Of a stretch of 64,000 bases of DNA, positions 7,862 through 17,594 are shown in pieces. The stretch is taken from assembly GCA_013141115.1 (NCBI GenBank), contig JABFRP010000003.1, positions 186,001-250,000 of the forward strand, given 5' to 3'. The notes under the pieces were generated by a model. It ran no database searches, was not told where the DNA came from, and was given only the letters and a program-made list of their open reading frames with translations. Within the stretch, counting starts at the first letter, position 1; each line of letters begins with the position of its first letter. The stretch is from Ferruginibacter sp. GTDB taxonomy: Bacteria; Bacteroidota; Bacteroidia; Chitinophagales; Chitinophagaceae. The position numbers were made by a program, and so were the translations under genes.

Positions 7862-10800
7862 TTAAACTGATAAACTTGTTTGCTCCAGGTCGTCCAGTTC
7901 GCTTTTTTTCTTTTTAGAAGAAAGAAAAGAGTACATGGCAGGTATAACAAATAATGTAAGTACTAAAGAAAATAAAATGCCTCCTACAATTACAATACCT
8001 AAAGGAATGCGGCTGGTAGATGCATCGCCTAATGATAAGGCCAGTGGCAAAGCGCCAAGGCTCATGGCAAGGCTGGTCATTAAAATAGGGCGAAACCTTG
8101 CTACTGCGGCATCAATTACAGCAGGTGTTTTTTTATTGCCGGCCAATTGTTGCTGGTTGGCAAACTCCACAATTAAAATCCCGTTTTTGGTAACCAACCC
8201 AATCAGCATGATCATACCAATTTGCGAAAATATATTCAGCGTTTGCCCAAATAAACTTAACGATAGCAATGCACCGGCAATAGCTAACGGTACTGTAAGC
8301 ATAATGATCAACGGATCGATAAAGCTTTCAAACTGTGCAGCCAATACCAGGAAGATGAGTATTAACGCCAGTACAAAAGCAAATGTAGTATTACTGCCAC
8401 TTTCCGAATAATCTCTCGATGCACCGGTGAGTGAGGTAGAGAAAGAATCGTCCAGCACTTTTTTAGAAATTTCTTCCATTACTTTTAAACCGTCACCAAT
8501 AGTTTTGCCGGGTGCAAGCCCTGCAGAAATAGTGGCGGATTTATAACGGTTAAAATGATAAATAGTAGGAGGGGTACTTTCTTCCGTCATCGTTACTAAA
8601 TTATCTAACGCTATAGATTGCCCCGCTGCATTTCGCACATAAATACCTTTCAGGTCTGTCGGGTCATCACGATCGTTTCTGGCCACCTGGCCAATTACCT
8701 GGTATTGTTTTCCATCTCTTGTAAAATAACCCAAACGGCGATTGCTTAATGCCAGTTGCAAGGCTTCTGAAATATCCTGGATACTTATACCAAGGTCGCT
8801 TGCTTTTAAACGGTCGATGATAATACGCAGTTCCGGTTTATTAAATTTAAGGTCAGCATCCACCCCTTGAAAAACAGGATTCTTATTGGCCTCATCCAAA
8901 AATTTAGGCAGCACATCTTTTATCTTATCAAAATTTATATTTTGCACTACAAACTGTACAGGTAATCCGCCACGCCTGTTTACCGAAATGGTTTGCTCCT
9001 GTATAGCAAAAATTTTGCCTTCATTAAATTTGGAAACATTTTTATTCAGCATGTTCACAATTTCTTGTTGCGAACGCTTTCTGTCTTTAGGATCGGTAAG
9101 TGCGGCACGAACAAAACCCGTATTTACCGAGCCGGAACCAGTAAAACCCGGAGCGGTAATACTTATTAAAACAGTTTTTTCCGGAACAGAATCAGCCACA
9201 AACCTGGATATTTTATCAATGTAATTATCCATGTAATCGTACGAAGTACCTTCGGGTGCTGTAACCGAAAGGCGGAACTGGCTGCGGTCTTCCATGGGTG
9301 CCAGCTCGGATGGGATGCCTTTGCCAATCAAATATATTATACTGAAACAAATTAAGATGAGCACAATGGCCATCCATCTTAGCTTCATAAATCCATTTAA
9401 TAATTTACGGTAACCGTTTTCCATACCACGGAAAAAAGGTTCGGTAAAATTATAGAAGCCTGAATGCTTGTGTACCTTCCTGGTTAATTTAACGTTTAAA
9501 ACAGGTGTAAGTGTAAGCGATACAAAAGCAGAAATTAAAACCGCACCAGCTACAACAATACCAAACTCACGGAAGAGCCTGCCCACAAAACCCTGTAAGA
9601 AAATTATAGGAAGAAATACGATAGCCAGAGTAATGGAAGTGGCAATTACTGCAAAATAAATTTCTTTGGAACCTTCTTTAGCGGCCTGCCACTTGCTCAT
9701 GCCCTGTTCCATTTTTTTAAAAATATTTTCCGTTACCACAATACCATCATCCACCACCAAACCGGTTGCCAGTACAATGGCTAAAAGCGTTAATACATTA
9801 ATGGTAAAACCACACACATACATTATAAAGAAAGCCCCGATTAGCGAAACTGGAATATCAATTAAGGGGCGTATGGCAATGATCCAATCACGGAAAAATA
9901 AATAGATGATCAGCACTACCAGTATAATGGCAATGACCAAGGTTTCTTTTACTTCCGAAATAGATTTTTTAATGAACTTGGTTTGATCGAGTGCTATATC
10001 CAACTGAATATCGGCGGGCACTTCTTTTTTTATCTGGTTGTATCGTACGTAAAATTCATCTGATATGGCAACGTAATTAGAACCGGGCTGCGGCACAATG
10101 GCCAATGCAATCATTGGTACACCACTTTCTTTTAAAACTGATTCTTCATTCTCCGGCCCTAAAACCGCTTCACCAATATCTTTAAGTTTAATATCGGCAC
10201 CATTAATATTTTTTATGATGATGTTATTAAATTCTTCTTCAGTATTTATTTTACCAAATGTGCGTACCGATAATTCTGTTGCATTGCCGGCAATTTTGCC
10301 GGAGGGTAATTCCACGTTTTGATTTTGTAATGCTACCTGCACATCGGATGGTGTTAAGCCATAGGCGCTTAGTTTAGCAACATCAAACCAGATACGCATG
10401 GCATATTTTTTTTCTCCCCATATTTGTATACCACTTACGCCGGGTATGGTTTGCAAACGCTCCAGTAAATTATTAATAGCATATTCTGTTACCTCCAGCT
10501 GGTTTTTGGTATTGCTTTGTACCGTCATAGAAATGATGGCATCGCTGCTGGCATCGGCTTTACTCACTACAGGTGGTGCATCAAGATCGGATGGTAAGGA
10601 ACGCACAGCCTGTGATACCTTATCACGTACATCATTGGCCGCAGTTTCCAGTTCGTTACCTAATTCAAACTCCACATTAATATTGCTGCTGCCCTGGCTG
10701 CTGCTGCTGGTAATGTTTTTTACACCGGCAATACCGTTAATGGCTTTTTCTAATGGCTCTGTAATTTGCGATTCGATGATATCTGCATTAGCACCTGGGT

Positions 10801-10951
10801 AAGAAGTACGTACAGAAATATTAGGTGGATCGATGGCAGGATAGTCACGTACCCCTAAAAATTTAAAGCCTATCACACCAAATAAAATGATGACGATACT
10901 GAGTACTACTGCAAGTACCGGACGGCGTAAACTTAATTCGGATATATTCAC
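7862..10951 (-). CDS. RND efflux pump, HAE1/AcrB type
   Basis: This 1029-residue inner-membrane pump is full length for the hydrophobe/amphiphile efflux-1 group. It opens with NISELSLRRPVLAVVLSIV and has two homologous halves of six transmembrane helices, each with a large periplasmic loop. The proton-relay residues are visible: the Asp pair in GLVVDDGIVVTENIF at about residue 400 and Lys in GLVTKNGILIVEF near 930. It uses proton influx to export drugs or other amphiphiles. It lies 14 bp after the adaptor gene and 11 bp before the channel gene. The substrate is unknown. Confidence 0.96.
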   Translation of the reverse strand: MNISELSLRRPVLAVVLSIVIILFGVIGFKFLGVRDYPAIDPPNISVRTSYPGANADIIESQITEPLEKAINGIAGVKNITSSSSQGSSNINVEFELGNELETAANDVRDKVSQAVRSLPSDLDAPPVVSKADASSDAIISMTVQSNTKNQLEVTEYAINNLLERLQTIPGVSGIQIWGEKKYAMRIWFDVAKLSAYGLTPSDVQVALQNQNVELPSGKIAGNATELSVRTFGKINTEEEFNNIIIKNINGADIKLKDIGEAVLGPENEESVLKESGVPMIALAIVPQPGSNYVAISDEFYVRYNQIKKEVPADIQLDIALDQTKFIKKSISEVKETLVIAIILVVLIIYLFFRDWIIAIRPLIDIPVSLIGAFFIMYVCGFTINVLTLLAIVLATGLVVDDGIVVTENIFKKMEQGMSKWQAAKEGSKEIYFAVIATSITLAIVFLPIIFLQGFVGRLFREFGIVVAGAVLISAFVSLTLTPVLNVKLTRKVHKHSGFYNFTEPFFRGMENGYRKLLNGFMKLRWMAIVLILICFSIIYLIGKGIPSELAPMEDRSQFRLSVTAPEGTSYDYMDNYIDKISRFVADSVPEKTVLISITAPGFTGSGSVNTGFVRAALTDPKDRKRSQQEIVNMLNKNVSKFNEGKIFAIQEQTISVNRRGGLPVQFVVQNINFDKIKDVLPKFLDEANKNPVFQGVDADLKFNKPELRIIIDRLKASDLGISIQDISEALQLALSNRRLGYFTRDGKQYQVIGQVARNDRDDPTDLKGIYVRNAAGQSIALDNLVTMTEESTPPTIYHFNRYKSATISAGLAPGKTIGDGLKVMEEISKKVLDDSFSTSLTGASRDYSESGSNTTFAFVLALILIFLVLAAQFESFIDPLIIMLTVPLAIAGALLSLSLFGQTLNIFSQIGMIMLIGLVTKNGILIVEFANQQQLAGNKKTPAVIDAAVARFRPILMTSLAMSLGALPLALSLGDASTSRIPLGIVIVGGILFSLVLTLFVIPAMYSFLSSKKKKSELDDLEQTSLSV

Positions 10952-10964
10952 CTGGTATTTCTGT

Positions 10965-12020
10965 TTAGTTTTTTGTTATTTTATTCAGCTGCACTTTGCT
11001 GCCGGGCTTGGTTGCCAGCAAACCGGTAATTAAAACGGTATCACCTGCTTTTAAGCCACTGGTAATTTCTACCGATGCAGAATCTCTTATTCCGGTAGTT
11101 ACCGTTTCCATTGATGCAATACCATTTCTAACCGCAATTACTTTTTTATCTCTTGCCTGTGGAATGATTGCTTGTGATGGTATCATTAATGCTGCATCAT
11201 TTTGGCCCAAAGGAATTTGTACTTTGGCAAATGATCCGGCAATAAGTTGTGCACTTGCTTTTGATACTAATGCAATTACTTTAAGGCTACGGGTTTCTGC
11301 AGCAATGGTGTTTTCTGTGGCAGTAATTGTTGCCGGGTAAGGAGTAGCATTGTTTTCCAATGTAAAATGAACAAGTTTACCCTGTTTCATTTTAGTACTA
11401 TACTTTTCCGGTACAGTAAACTCTAATTTAAGCTGGCTTACTTTACGCAAAGTGGTTATTATGGTTGCAGGAGAAATATAAGCTCCGGGTGTAATAGTAC
11501 TGATACCCATTTTGCCACTAAACGGAGCCCGTAAAGAAGTTTTGGCAATAGATGTTTGAATGATATTGATATCTGCTTTGATATTATTTACTGCCAGTAC
11601 ATTCAAATCATATTCCTGCTGACTAACACCATTTATTTTTAACAGTGCTTCATAACGTTCTGCAGTTTGTTCGGCTACTTTAAGTTGTACCCTCATTTTT
11701 TGTAATTGTGCCAACAGGTCGCCATCATATATTTTTAATAAAAGGCTGCCTTGAGATACGTTGCTGCCTTCTTTAAAATAAACACCGGTTACTCTTCCCG
11801 AAACTTCGGGGTGCAGTTCTACTTCTTCGTAAGCTGCAAGGCTGCCGGGCACTTCAATATCCTGCGAAAGTAATTGTGGTGTAACAATGTAGCCATCTAC
11901 TTTTGCGGCTTTGGGTGCTGCTGGTTTTGGCGCTTCATCTTTTTTATCCTTACTGCCGCAACTGAGTAAGAAAAATGCCAGGGAAATAAAACAGGTACTT
12001 GCGTTCAAAATTATCCTCAT
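10965..12020 (-). CDS. RND efflux periplasmic adaptor (membrane fusion protein)
   Basis: This 351-residue lipoprotein (lipobox FFLLSC, Cys at about 21) has a Lys/Pro/Ala-rich linker and then the adaptor domains. The lipoyl half-motif (VELHPEVSGRVTGVYFKEG) is at about residues 65-85 and a hairpin of coiled coil follows. The second lipoyl half is SLRAPFSGKMGI, and beta-barrel and membrane-proximal domains complete it. It joins the AcrB-type pump to the TolC-like channel. It is first in the three-gene operon and lies 141 bp after purK. Confidence 0.95.
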   Translation of the reverse strand: MRIILNASTCFISLAFFLLSCGSKDKKDEAPKPAAPKAAKVDGYIVTPQLLSQDIEVPGSLAAYEEVELHPEVSGRVTGVYFKEGSNVSQGSLLLKIYDGDLLAQLQKMRVQLKVAEQTAERYEALLKINGVSQQEYDLNVLAVNNIKADINIIQTSIAKTSLRAPFSGKMGISTITPGAYISPATIITTLRKVSQLKLEFTVPEKYSTKMKQGKLVHFTLENNATPYPATITATENTIAAETRSLKVIALVSKASAQLIAGSFAKVQIPLGQNDAALMIPSQAIIPQARDKKVIAVRNGIASMETVTTGIRDSASVEITSGLKAGDTVLITGLLATKPGSKVQLNKITKN

Positions 12021-12161
12021 TATGATTAATGGTTTGAACGATAAAATTAAGCTGAAAAGGCTTAGCAGCGAAGAAAAAATTATGAACGGACAGCGATTTT
12101 CTAAATAACAAATTGTTGCATTCTCAGATTAAAATTGCATTAAAATTTTTGCTGCCTGCAA

Positions 12162-13310
12162 TTACAATAAATAGTCATATAGCCTGGCTAATTGTTTTAC
12201 AATAAGGGTATGTTTAATCCTGTTGGCCTGGTGAATGAGTTCCTGCTTTTCTTTGCTTAAAATAGTTACATGCCCCATTTTTCTGCCCGGCTTGGTTTCT
12301 GCTTTGCCATAAATATGTATAAACACATTATCTATTTGCATCACTTCATTTAATCCTTCGTAATAAGCTTCGCCGGAAAAACCTTCGGCACCCAAAAGGT
12401 TTACAATGGCCGCCGGTAAAATAGGTTCGGTATTGCCTAAAGGGTATTGAAGCATAATGCGCCACAACATATCAAACTGGCTGCTATAATTGGCTTCAAT
12501 AGTGTGATGACCACTGTTGTGTACCCTTGGAGCAGTTTCGTTTACCAATACATTATCATCCAGATCTACAAATAACTCCACTGCAAAAATGCCCGGGCTT
12601 TTTAAATCTTTTACCAGCTTTAAAGCAATGGCTTCTGCCTTCCACAATACCTTTTCGGGCAGGTTGGCGGGGCTTATCTGGTAATCCAGTAAATTAAGGC
12701 GGGTGTCAAATACCATATCCACCGGCGGATATAAGGCATTTTCGCCTTTATCATTTACCGCAATGATAACCGCAATCTCTTTTTTTATTTGTACCAATTT
12801 CTCCAGTACAGAAGGTGCATCAAAACCTTTTTCAAAATCAGCGGTTGTTTTCATCAGCTCTACACCACGGCCATCATACCCCCCCATACCAATTTTATGT
12901 GCGGCTGGTAAAAAATTACTGTGTTGATTTAATTCGTTTTTATTTTGAGTAATTACAAATTCGCTGGTGGGTATTTGATTGTCTTTATAAAACTTTTTTT
13001 GTAAAATTTTATTTTTAATGGTTTTAAGTGCAGCCGGTTTTGGATAAACCCTTACGCCCTCGGATTCTAATTTTTCCAGCGCATCTTCATTTACTGCTTC
13101 TATTTCAATGGTGATAGCATCTAATCCTTTTCCAAAATTATAAACGTCGTCAAAGTTTTTAATATCACCTTTTATAAAATGATGGCAAAGGTGTGCTGCC
13201 GGGCAGTTGGCATCGCTTTCCATAACAAATGTTTCAACAGGATAATTTGCTGCAGCTTGCAGTAACATTCGCCCTAACTGGCCTCCGCCAAGTATTCCAA
13301 CTTTAGTCAT
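12162..13310 (-). CDS. purK: N5-carboxyaminoimidazole ribonucleotide synthase PurK
   Basis: PurK is an ATP-grasp enzyme that carboxylates AIR with bicarbonate to give N5-CAIR, the substrate of PurE. The 382-residue protein starts MTKVGILGGGQLGRMLLQ, the N-terminal preATP-grasp fold, and has the ATP-grasp loop KIGMGGYDGRGVELM. The metal-binding end is VELFVDLDDNVLVNETAPRVHNSGH. Its partner purE is on the same strand but is separated by the efflux genes. A TATATTTG element lies only 5 bp upstream of the ATG (13315-13322, minus strand). Confidence 0.97.
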   Translation of the reverse strand: MTKVGILGGGQLGRMLLQAAANYPVETFVMESDANCPAAHLCHHFIKGDIKNFDDVYNFGKGLDAITIEIEAVNEDALEKLESEGVRVYPKPAALKTIKNKILQKKFYKDNQIPTSEFVITQNKNELNQHSNFLPAAHKIGMGGYDGRGVELMKTTADFEKGFDAPSVLEKLVQIKKEIAVIIAVNDKGENALYPPVDMVFDTRLNLLDYQISPANLPEKVLWKAEAIALKLVKDLKSPGIFAVELFVDLDDNVLVNETAPRVHNSGHHTIEANYSSQFDMLWRIMLQYPLGNTEPILPAAIVNLLGAEGFSGEAYYEGLNEVMQIDNVFIHIYGKAETKPGRKMGHVTILSKEKQELIHQANRIKHTLIVKQLARLYDYLL

Positions 13311-13333
13311 GCCGCAAATATATAATGTACCGG

Positions 13334-13362
13334 TTGAAGTGATATAAGTTTTGCTATCTTTG
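13334..13362 (+). promoter_or_regulatory. Bacteroidota-type promoter
   Basis: A TTG at 13334-13336, an 18-bp gap and TATCTTTG at 13355-13362 fit the Bacteroidota -33/-7 consensus (TTTG, TAnnTTTG). It points right, towards a 30-codon open frame at 13371 and hppD at 13558. If used, it gives hppD a leader of about 190 nt. Confidence 0.6.
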
Positions 13363-13370
13363 TTTCAAGA

Positions 13371-13463
13371 TATGCAGCCGGATTATCCACATAAAATTTT
13401 TTCTGATAAGCGCAATACTTATTCTTTGCTTATGCTTGCGCTTGCTATGGATACGGTACTTTA
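13371..13463 (+). other. Possible 30-codon leader ORF or gene remnant
   Basis: An ATG frame of 30 codons begins 8 bp after the -7 element, starts MQPDYPHKIFSDKRN and ends in TAA. It could be a leader peptide, the 5' remnant of an eroded gene, or chance. There is no other support for translation. Confidence 0.2.
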
Positions 13464-13470
13464 ATTTGAT

Positions 13471-13545
13471 TCATCTCCCGCAGATAACGCTGCTATTGCA
13501 GAAAATATGATTTGCGAATTCAGCGGGCAAATATTCTTCATCTCA
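13471..13545. repeat. Interspersed repeat-like element upstream of hppD
   Basis: The stretch tcccgcagataacgctgc ... tttgcgaattcagcggg has imperfect inverted ends (CCCGC/GCGGG). It resembles the 'cgcagat...cagcggg' intergenic repeats common in Bacteroidota. It separates the 30-codon frame from hppD. Confidence 0.4.
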
Positions 13546-13557
13546 AATTAAAATATA

Positions 13558-14691
13558 ATGCAGACAGCTACTATACAAACTTCGGCTAATACCAATGCCA
13601 CTACCGACTTTTTACCTTTACAAGGAACAGATTATGTAGAATTTTACGTGGGCAATGCCAAACAGGCCGCTCATTTTTATAAAACAGCTTTCGGCTTTCA
13701 AAGCCTGGCTTATGCCGGCCCCGAAACAGGTATGAAAGACAAAGTGAGCTATGTAATACAACAGAACAAACTTACGTTTGTATTAACCACGCCATTAAGA
13801 AAAGGTAATGATATTGCTAACCATATTTACCTGCATGGCGATGGCGTAAAAGTATTGGCATTAAAAGTTGATGATGCTACAAGCGCCTGGGAAGAAACTA
13901 CTAAACGTGGTGGCAGGTCTTATATGCAACCCACTACTTTAAAAGATGCTGATGGCGAAGTGGTATTAAGCGGTATTCATGCCTATGGCGAAACAGTGCA
14001 TCTTTTTGTAGAAAGAAAAAATTATACCGGTGCTTTTATGCCGGGCTTTAGGGAATGGAAATCTAATTATAATCCAGCTTCAACTGGTTTATTGTATGTA
14101 GATCATTGCGTGGGCAATGTGGGCTGGAACCAAATGAACCCGTGGGTAAAATTTTATGAAGATGTAATGGGCTTTAAAAATATTTTAAGTTTTGATGACA
14201 ACGATATTTCTACAGAGTACTCTGCGCTAATGAGTAAGGTAATGAGCAATGGTAATGGCTATGTAAAATTCCCTATTAATGAACCGGCAGAAGGTAAAAA
14301 GAAAAGCCAGGTGGAAGAATATCTGGATTTTTATAATGGCGAAGGAGTGCAGCATGTGGCCATCGCCACCAATGATATTGTGGCAACAGTAACTGAATTG
14401 CAGAACCGTGGAATAGAATTTTTAAACATACCGGAGAGTTATTATGCAACTGTTTTAGACAGGGTGGGAAAAATTGACGAAGACCTTGCGCCATTACAAA
14501 AACTGGGTATTTTAATTGATCGTGATGACGAAGGTTATTTACTGCAAATATTCAGCAAACCATTAGAAGACAGGCCCACATTATTTTTTGAGATTATACA
14601 ACGCAAGGGCGCCAAAAGTTTTGGTAAAGGAAATTTTAAAGCATTGTTTGAAGCATTGGAGAGAGAGCAGGATGCAAGAGGCAATCTTTAA
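13558..14691 (+). CDS. hppD: 4-Hydroxyphenylpyruvate dioxygenase
   Basis: The enzyme converts 4-hydroxyphenylpyruvate to homogentisate with O2 and Fe(II) in tyrosine breakdown. The 377-residue protein has two VOC domains. The iron ligands are visible: His in DHCVGNVGWNQM (about residue 182), His in GEGVQHVAIATNDI (about 265) and Glu in LFFEIIQRKGAKSFGKGNFK (about 344). The length is normal. Homogentisate dioxygenase is not adjacent. A promoter lies at 13334-13362 and a terminator at 14733-14770. Confidence 0.97.
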   Translation: MQTATIQTSANTNATTDFLPLQGTDYVEFYVGNAKQAAHFYKTAFGFQSLAYAGPETGMKDKVSYVIQQNKLTFVLTTPLRKGNDIANHIYLHGDGVKVLALKVDDATSAWEETTKRGGRSYMQPTTLKDADGEVVLSGIHAYGETVHLFVERKNYTGAFMPGFREWKSNYNPASTGLLYVDHCVGNVGWNQMNPWVKFYEDVMGFKNILSFDDNDISTEYSALMSKVMSNGNGYVKFPINEPAEGKKKSQVEEYLDFYNGEGVQHVAIATNDIVATVTELQNRGIEFLNIPESYYATVLDRVGKIDEDLAPLQKLGILIDRDDEGYLLQIFSKPLEDRPTLFFEIIQRKGAKSFGKGNFKALFEALEREQDARGNL

Positions 14692-14732
14692 TAACAGGGT
14701 AAATCTCCCCAAGTTTTAGGGATTTTCCACAT

Positions 14733-14770
14733 TGCAGCCTTTTTTAACAAACAAGGCTGCATTTTTTTTT
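14733..14770 (+). terminator. Rho-independent terminator of hppD
   Basis: A perfect 9-bp stem, TGCAGCCTT (14733-14741) with AAGGCTGCA (14753-14761), is followed by a run of nine Ts. It lies 42 bp after the hppD stop. Confidence 0.85.
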
Positions 14771-14809
14771 ATATTTTTACGTTGTTAAACTGTAACTCCA
14801 ATTGTCTTA

Positions 14810-15577
14810 ATGAAGCATTTGTTTGTAAAGATCCCTCTTATTTTTTTATCCGTACTTTTTGCGGGGGCTACTGCGTTTTCTCAAAATTCATTTGTTGATT
14901 ATCAAAAAGGTTCTGGAAAAATTTCGGGCATCTTCAGCAGTATGGAAGATTCCATTATTAAACAGTTTGAAGAAAAGAAATTGATCTGGCCGCCACAGGC
15001 CATGTACATCCGTTCTTTTAAATACGACAGGCAACTAGAGGTTTGGGTAAAAGGAAATGCTAAAGAACCTTTTAAATTGTTTAAAACATATAAGATCTGT
15101 ATGCAAAGTGGTTCGATGGGCCCTAAACGCATGCAGGGAGATTACCAGGTGCCGGAAGGTTTTTATTACATCAACGAATTTAATCCCAACAGTAATTATC
15201 ATTTGGCATTGGGTTTAAATTATCCCAATGCATCAGATAAAATATTGAGCGATTCTCTTCGCCCCGGTAATGCCATTTACATACACGGCAATTGTGTTTC
15301 CACCGGTTGTATTCCCATTAGCGATGTGCCCATTGAAGAATTGTATATTATTGCCACACGTGTAAAAGCCAGCGGGCAGGATTTTATACCGGTGCATGTT
15401 TTTCCTGTAAAATACAATGTAAAAAAATCGGCCGAATACCTTGCGCAAACCTTACAAACCAGGCCGGCACTAACCGACTTTACTGCACAGCTTAAAGAAG
15501 CCTTCAATTTTTTTGAAGAAAAAAAACAACTCCCGGTTATTTTGGTGAATAAGAAAGGGGAGTATGTGGTGGATTAG
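14810..15577 (+). CDS. Secreted L,D-transpeptidase (YkuD/YafK type)
   Basis: This 255-residue protein has an N-terminal signal peptide (IFLSVLFAGATAFSQ). The YkuD-type catalytic motif IHGNCVSTGCIPI lies at about residues 158-170, where the second Cys would be the nucleophile and His is just upstream. The domain resembles YafK-like enzymes that form 3-3 cross-links in peptidoglycan or attach or release proteins from it. The GDYQVPEGFYYINEFNP block before the motif is typical. It is a single gene between the hppD terminator and a convergent minus-strand gene. Confidence 0.9.
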   Translation: MKHLFVKIPLIFLSVLFAGATAFSQNSFVDYQKGSGKISGIFSSMEDSIIKQFEEKKLIWPPQAMYIRSFKYDRQLEVWVKGNAKEPFKLFKTYKICMQSGSMGPKRMQGDYQVPEGFYYINEFNPNSNYHLALGLNYPNASDKILSDSLRPGNAIYIHGNCVSTGCIPISDVPIEELYIIATRVKASGQDFIPVHVFPVKYNVKKSAEYLAQTLQTRPALTDFTAQLKEAFNFFEEKKQLPVILVNKKGEYVVD

Positions 15578-15601
15578 TGGAATTGCACCACAGTCCTATG
15601 T

Positions 15602-16168
15602 TTATGCTTTAGACAATTTTGCATCTCTCCAAATTTTTCGCTTGTCTATATACTCTTCGTCAAAATTGAGAAGCTGAAATCTATAATTACCGAAATTTTT
15701 TGGTTGCAACCTCAAAATATCAAGCCGCTTCATTTCATTTTGAATTTCAAGGAATGTTCTACCTACTTTGATAAAGTTATTTAGCTGCAGTGCCGTCTGT
15801 AAGTCTGTATTGTTGTCAATTTGCAAATATGAATTGTAAATTGATGTAAGGGTCGGAATTTGATACTCGTTAAATTGGGCTAATAATTGGGGGCTGTCGG
15901 CTAAGATTTTATTAAGCTTTATGGCCTGGTCGCTGTTCAAATGTGAAATGAAATATTCACTACAACTTTCATGACCTATTGACTTTTTAAATTTTGAGTT
16001 TAGTAGCCTTTTAGATACAATAGTTCTGTCACTTTTTTTATCACCAATTTTGTTGCCATCCAGATTTGGTGAACTTTCGTCATAAAATTGTACAATGATT
16101 TTTTCTATTCTGAAAATCCCTTTTGAATATGAATTTACCCAATCTCCAATTTTAATTTTTTTTGTCAT
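15602..16168 (-). CDS. Hypothetical protein, 188 residues
   Basis: I do not recognise this cytoplasmic protein. The first ~25 residues (KKIKIGDWVNSYSKGIFRIE) look like a small SH3-like barrel, as in proteins that start with a 'GDxV' strand. The rest is mostly helical and rich in Asn and Leu, with a basic segment at residues 40-65. It lies between the L,D-transpeptidase and aspartate kinase genes. It lacks spacer repeats I could match to the arrays. Confidence 0.55.
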   Translation of the reverse strand: MTKKIKIGDWVNSYSKGIFRIEKIIVQFYDESSPNLDGNKIGDKKSDRTIVSKRLLNSKFKKSIGHESCSEYFISHLNSDQAIKLNKILADSPQLLAQFNEYQIPTLTSIYNSYLQIDNNTDLQTALQLNNFIKVGRTFLEIQNEMKRLDILRLQPKNFGNYRFQLLNFDEEYIDKRKIWRDAKLSKA

Positions 16169-16222
16169 TTTATGTCCGACTATTGATATGTAAGGGAGCC
16201 TAAAATAATAAAAAATAACTAA

Positions 16223-17485
16223 TTATTGCATCAGCACCTGCACCGTCTCTGTTGTTCTTTGTGTAAGCAAAATGTTTTTCCCTTTTGTCAGTTCATCATA
16301 TTTTTCTCTTGTATAATGGCGGATAGTTAATAAGGTCAACTCTTTTTTTACCTGCACATCAAATATTTCAGAAGCAGCTAAAGCCAGTTTTTCTATTTTA
16401 TCTGGTCTGTCATCCAGGCAACACAACAAACTGATAGCACCATTCTGCATCAGGTTGGGGCGTATTTTTATGGTAGCAAACAGTTCGTACAAACGGCTTA
16501 CATATGCTTCTCCCACAAAAGAAAAATCTTTGGAGCTTAGCTCTAATAATACCTGTTTTTCTTTTACAACAATTATCGGCGGCAGGTTGTGTACCGGTTT
16601 GCCACTGATAATAGTGCCTGCTAACTCAGGCTGTAAAAAACACCTTACATGTAAGGGGATATTTTTATTTTGTAAGGGTTTTATCGTTTTGGGGTGAATA
16701 ACCTGTGCACCGTAGTAAGCCATTTCAATTACTTCATTATAGCTTAAGGCATCCAAAAAAGTTGCATCGGCAAATTGTTTGGGGTCGGCATTCATCACAC
16801 CTTCCACATCTTTCCAAATGGTTTGGCTTTCGGCATTTAATAAGTTGGCAAAAATGGCGGCGCTGTAATCGCTGCCTTCTCTACCCAGCGTAGTGCTTTC
16901 ATTTTCATCTGTAGCGCCAATAAATCCTTGTGTAATTACAATATCAACATCTTTAAAAAGCGGCTCAATACTATCCGTTACTTTTTGTTGGGTAAAAGCC
17001 CAGTCAATATTGGCATCTCTAAAGTTGTCATCTGTTCTTACAATATCCCGTACATCTATCCATTTATTTTTAACCTCAATTTCGTTCAGGTAATCACTCA
17101 TCATGGCGGTGCTCAATAACTCACCACTGCAAACTATCTGGTCGTAATAATAATCGTATTCCCTCACCGGTTTATCATGCAGCAACCATTCAATCTCCGT
17201 AAAAAAATCTTTTAAATGATCTTCTGCTGCTGCCCAATGTAGCGTGGTAAGGTATTTCAGCATGTTCAAATGCTGGTCTTTAACCTGTGCAAATAATTTA
17301 AGGGCATCATCTTTTCTGCCTTCAAAAAAAGCATCCACCACTTTTTCCAATGCATTGGTGGTTTTGCCCATGGCACTGATGATCACCAATATTTTTTCGC
17401 CTTTGTGTGCCTGTAAAATTTTGCCCACATTCTGTATCCTTTCTATGCTGTTGATGCTGGCACCTCCAAATTTAAAAACCTTCAT
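16223..17485 (-). CDS. Aspartate kinase, monofunctional
   Basis: Aspartate kinase makes aspartyl phosphate, the first step to lysine/DAP, threonine and methionine. The 420-residue protein starts MKVFKFGGASINSIERIQNV, the amino acid kinase signature. It has TTLGREGSDYSAAIFANLL (about 210-228) and a GAQVIHPKTIKPLQNKNIP segment, then C-terminal ACT-like regulatory sequence. The ACT part suggests feedback control by an end product. No homoserine dehydrogenase domain is fused. DapF, in the same pathway, is encoded at 51.1 kb. Confidence 0.95.
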   Translation of the reverse strand: MKVFKFGGASINSIERIQNVGKILQAHKGEKILVIISAMGKTTNALEKVVDAFFEGRKDDALKLFAQVKDQHLNMLKYLTTLHWAAAEDHLKDFFTEIEWLLHDKPVREYDYYYDQIVCSGELLSTAMMSDYLNEIEVKNKWIDVRDIVRTDDNFRDANIDWAFTQQKVTDSIEPLFKDVDIVITQGFIGATDENESTTLGREGSDYSAAIFANLLNAESQTIWKDVEGVMNADPKQFADATFLDALSYNEVIEMAYYGAQVIHPKTIKPLQNKNIPLHVRCFLQPELAGTIISGKPVHNLPPIIVVKEKQVLLELSSKDFSFVGEAYVSRLYELFATIKIRPNLMQNGAISLLCCLDDRPDKIEKLALAASEIFDVQVKKELTLLTIRHYTREKYDELTKGKNILLTQRTTETVQVLMQ

Positions 17486-17594
17486 TTATGGTAGTTGATT
17501 AAGTTAATTCTGTAATTTAGCCCTGTTAAACAGATTTGCAAAAATCGTACATCTTACCCAATAAACCATTAGTATTTAACCAATTCATATAATT

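Noticed and set aside
12024..12161. Possible gene or regulatory RNA between the efflux adaptor and purK genes
   Set aside because: Only 138 bp, with no frame, conserved hairpin or T-run that I can defend.
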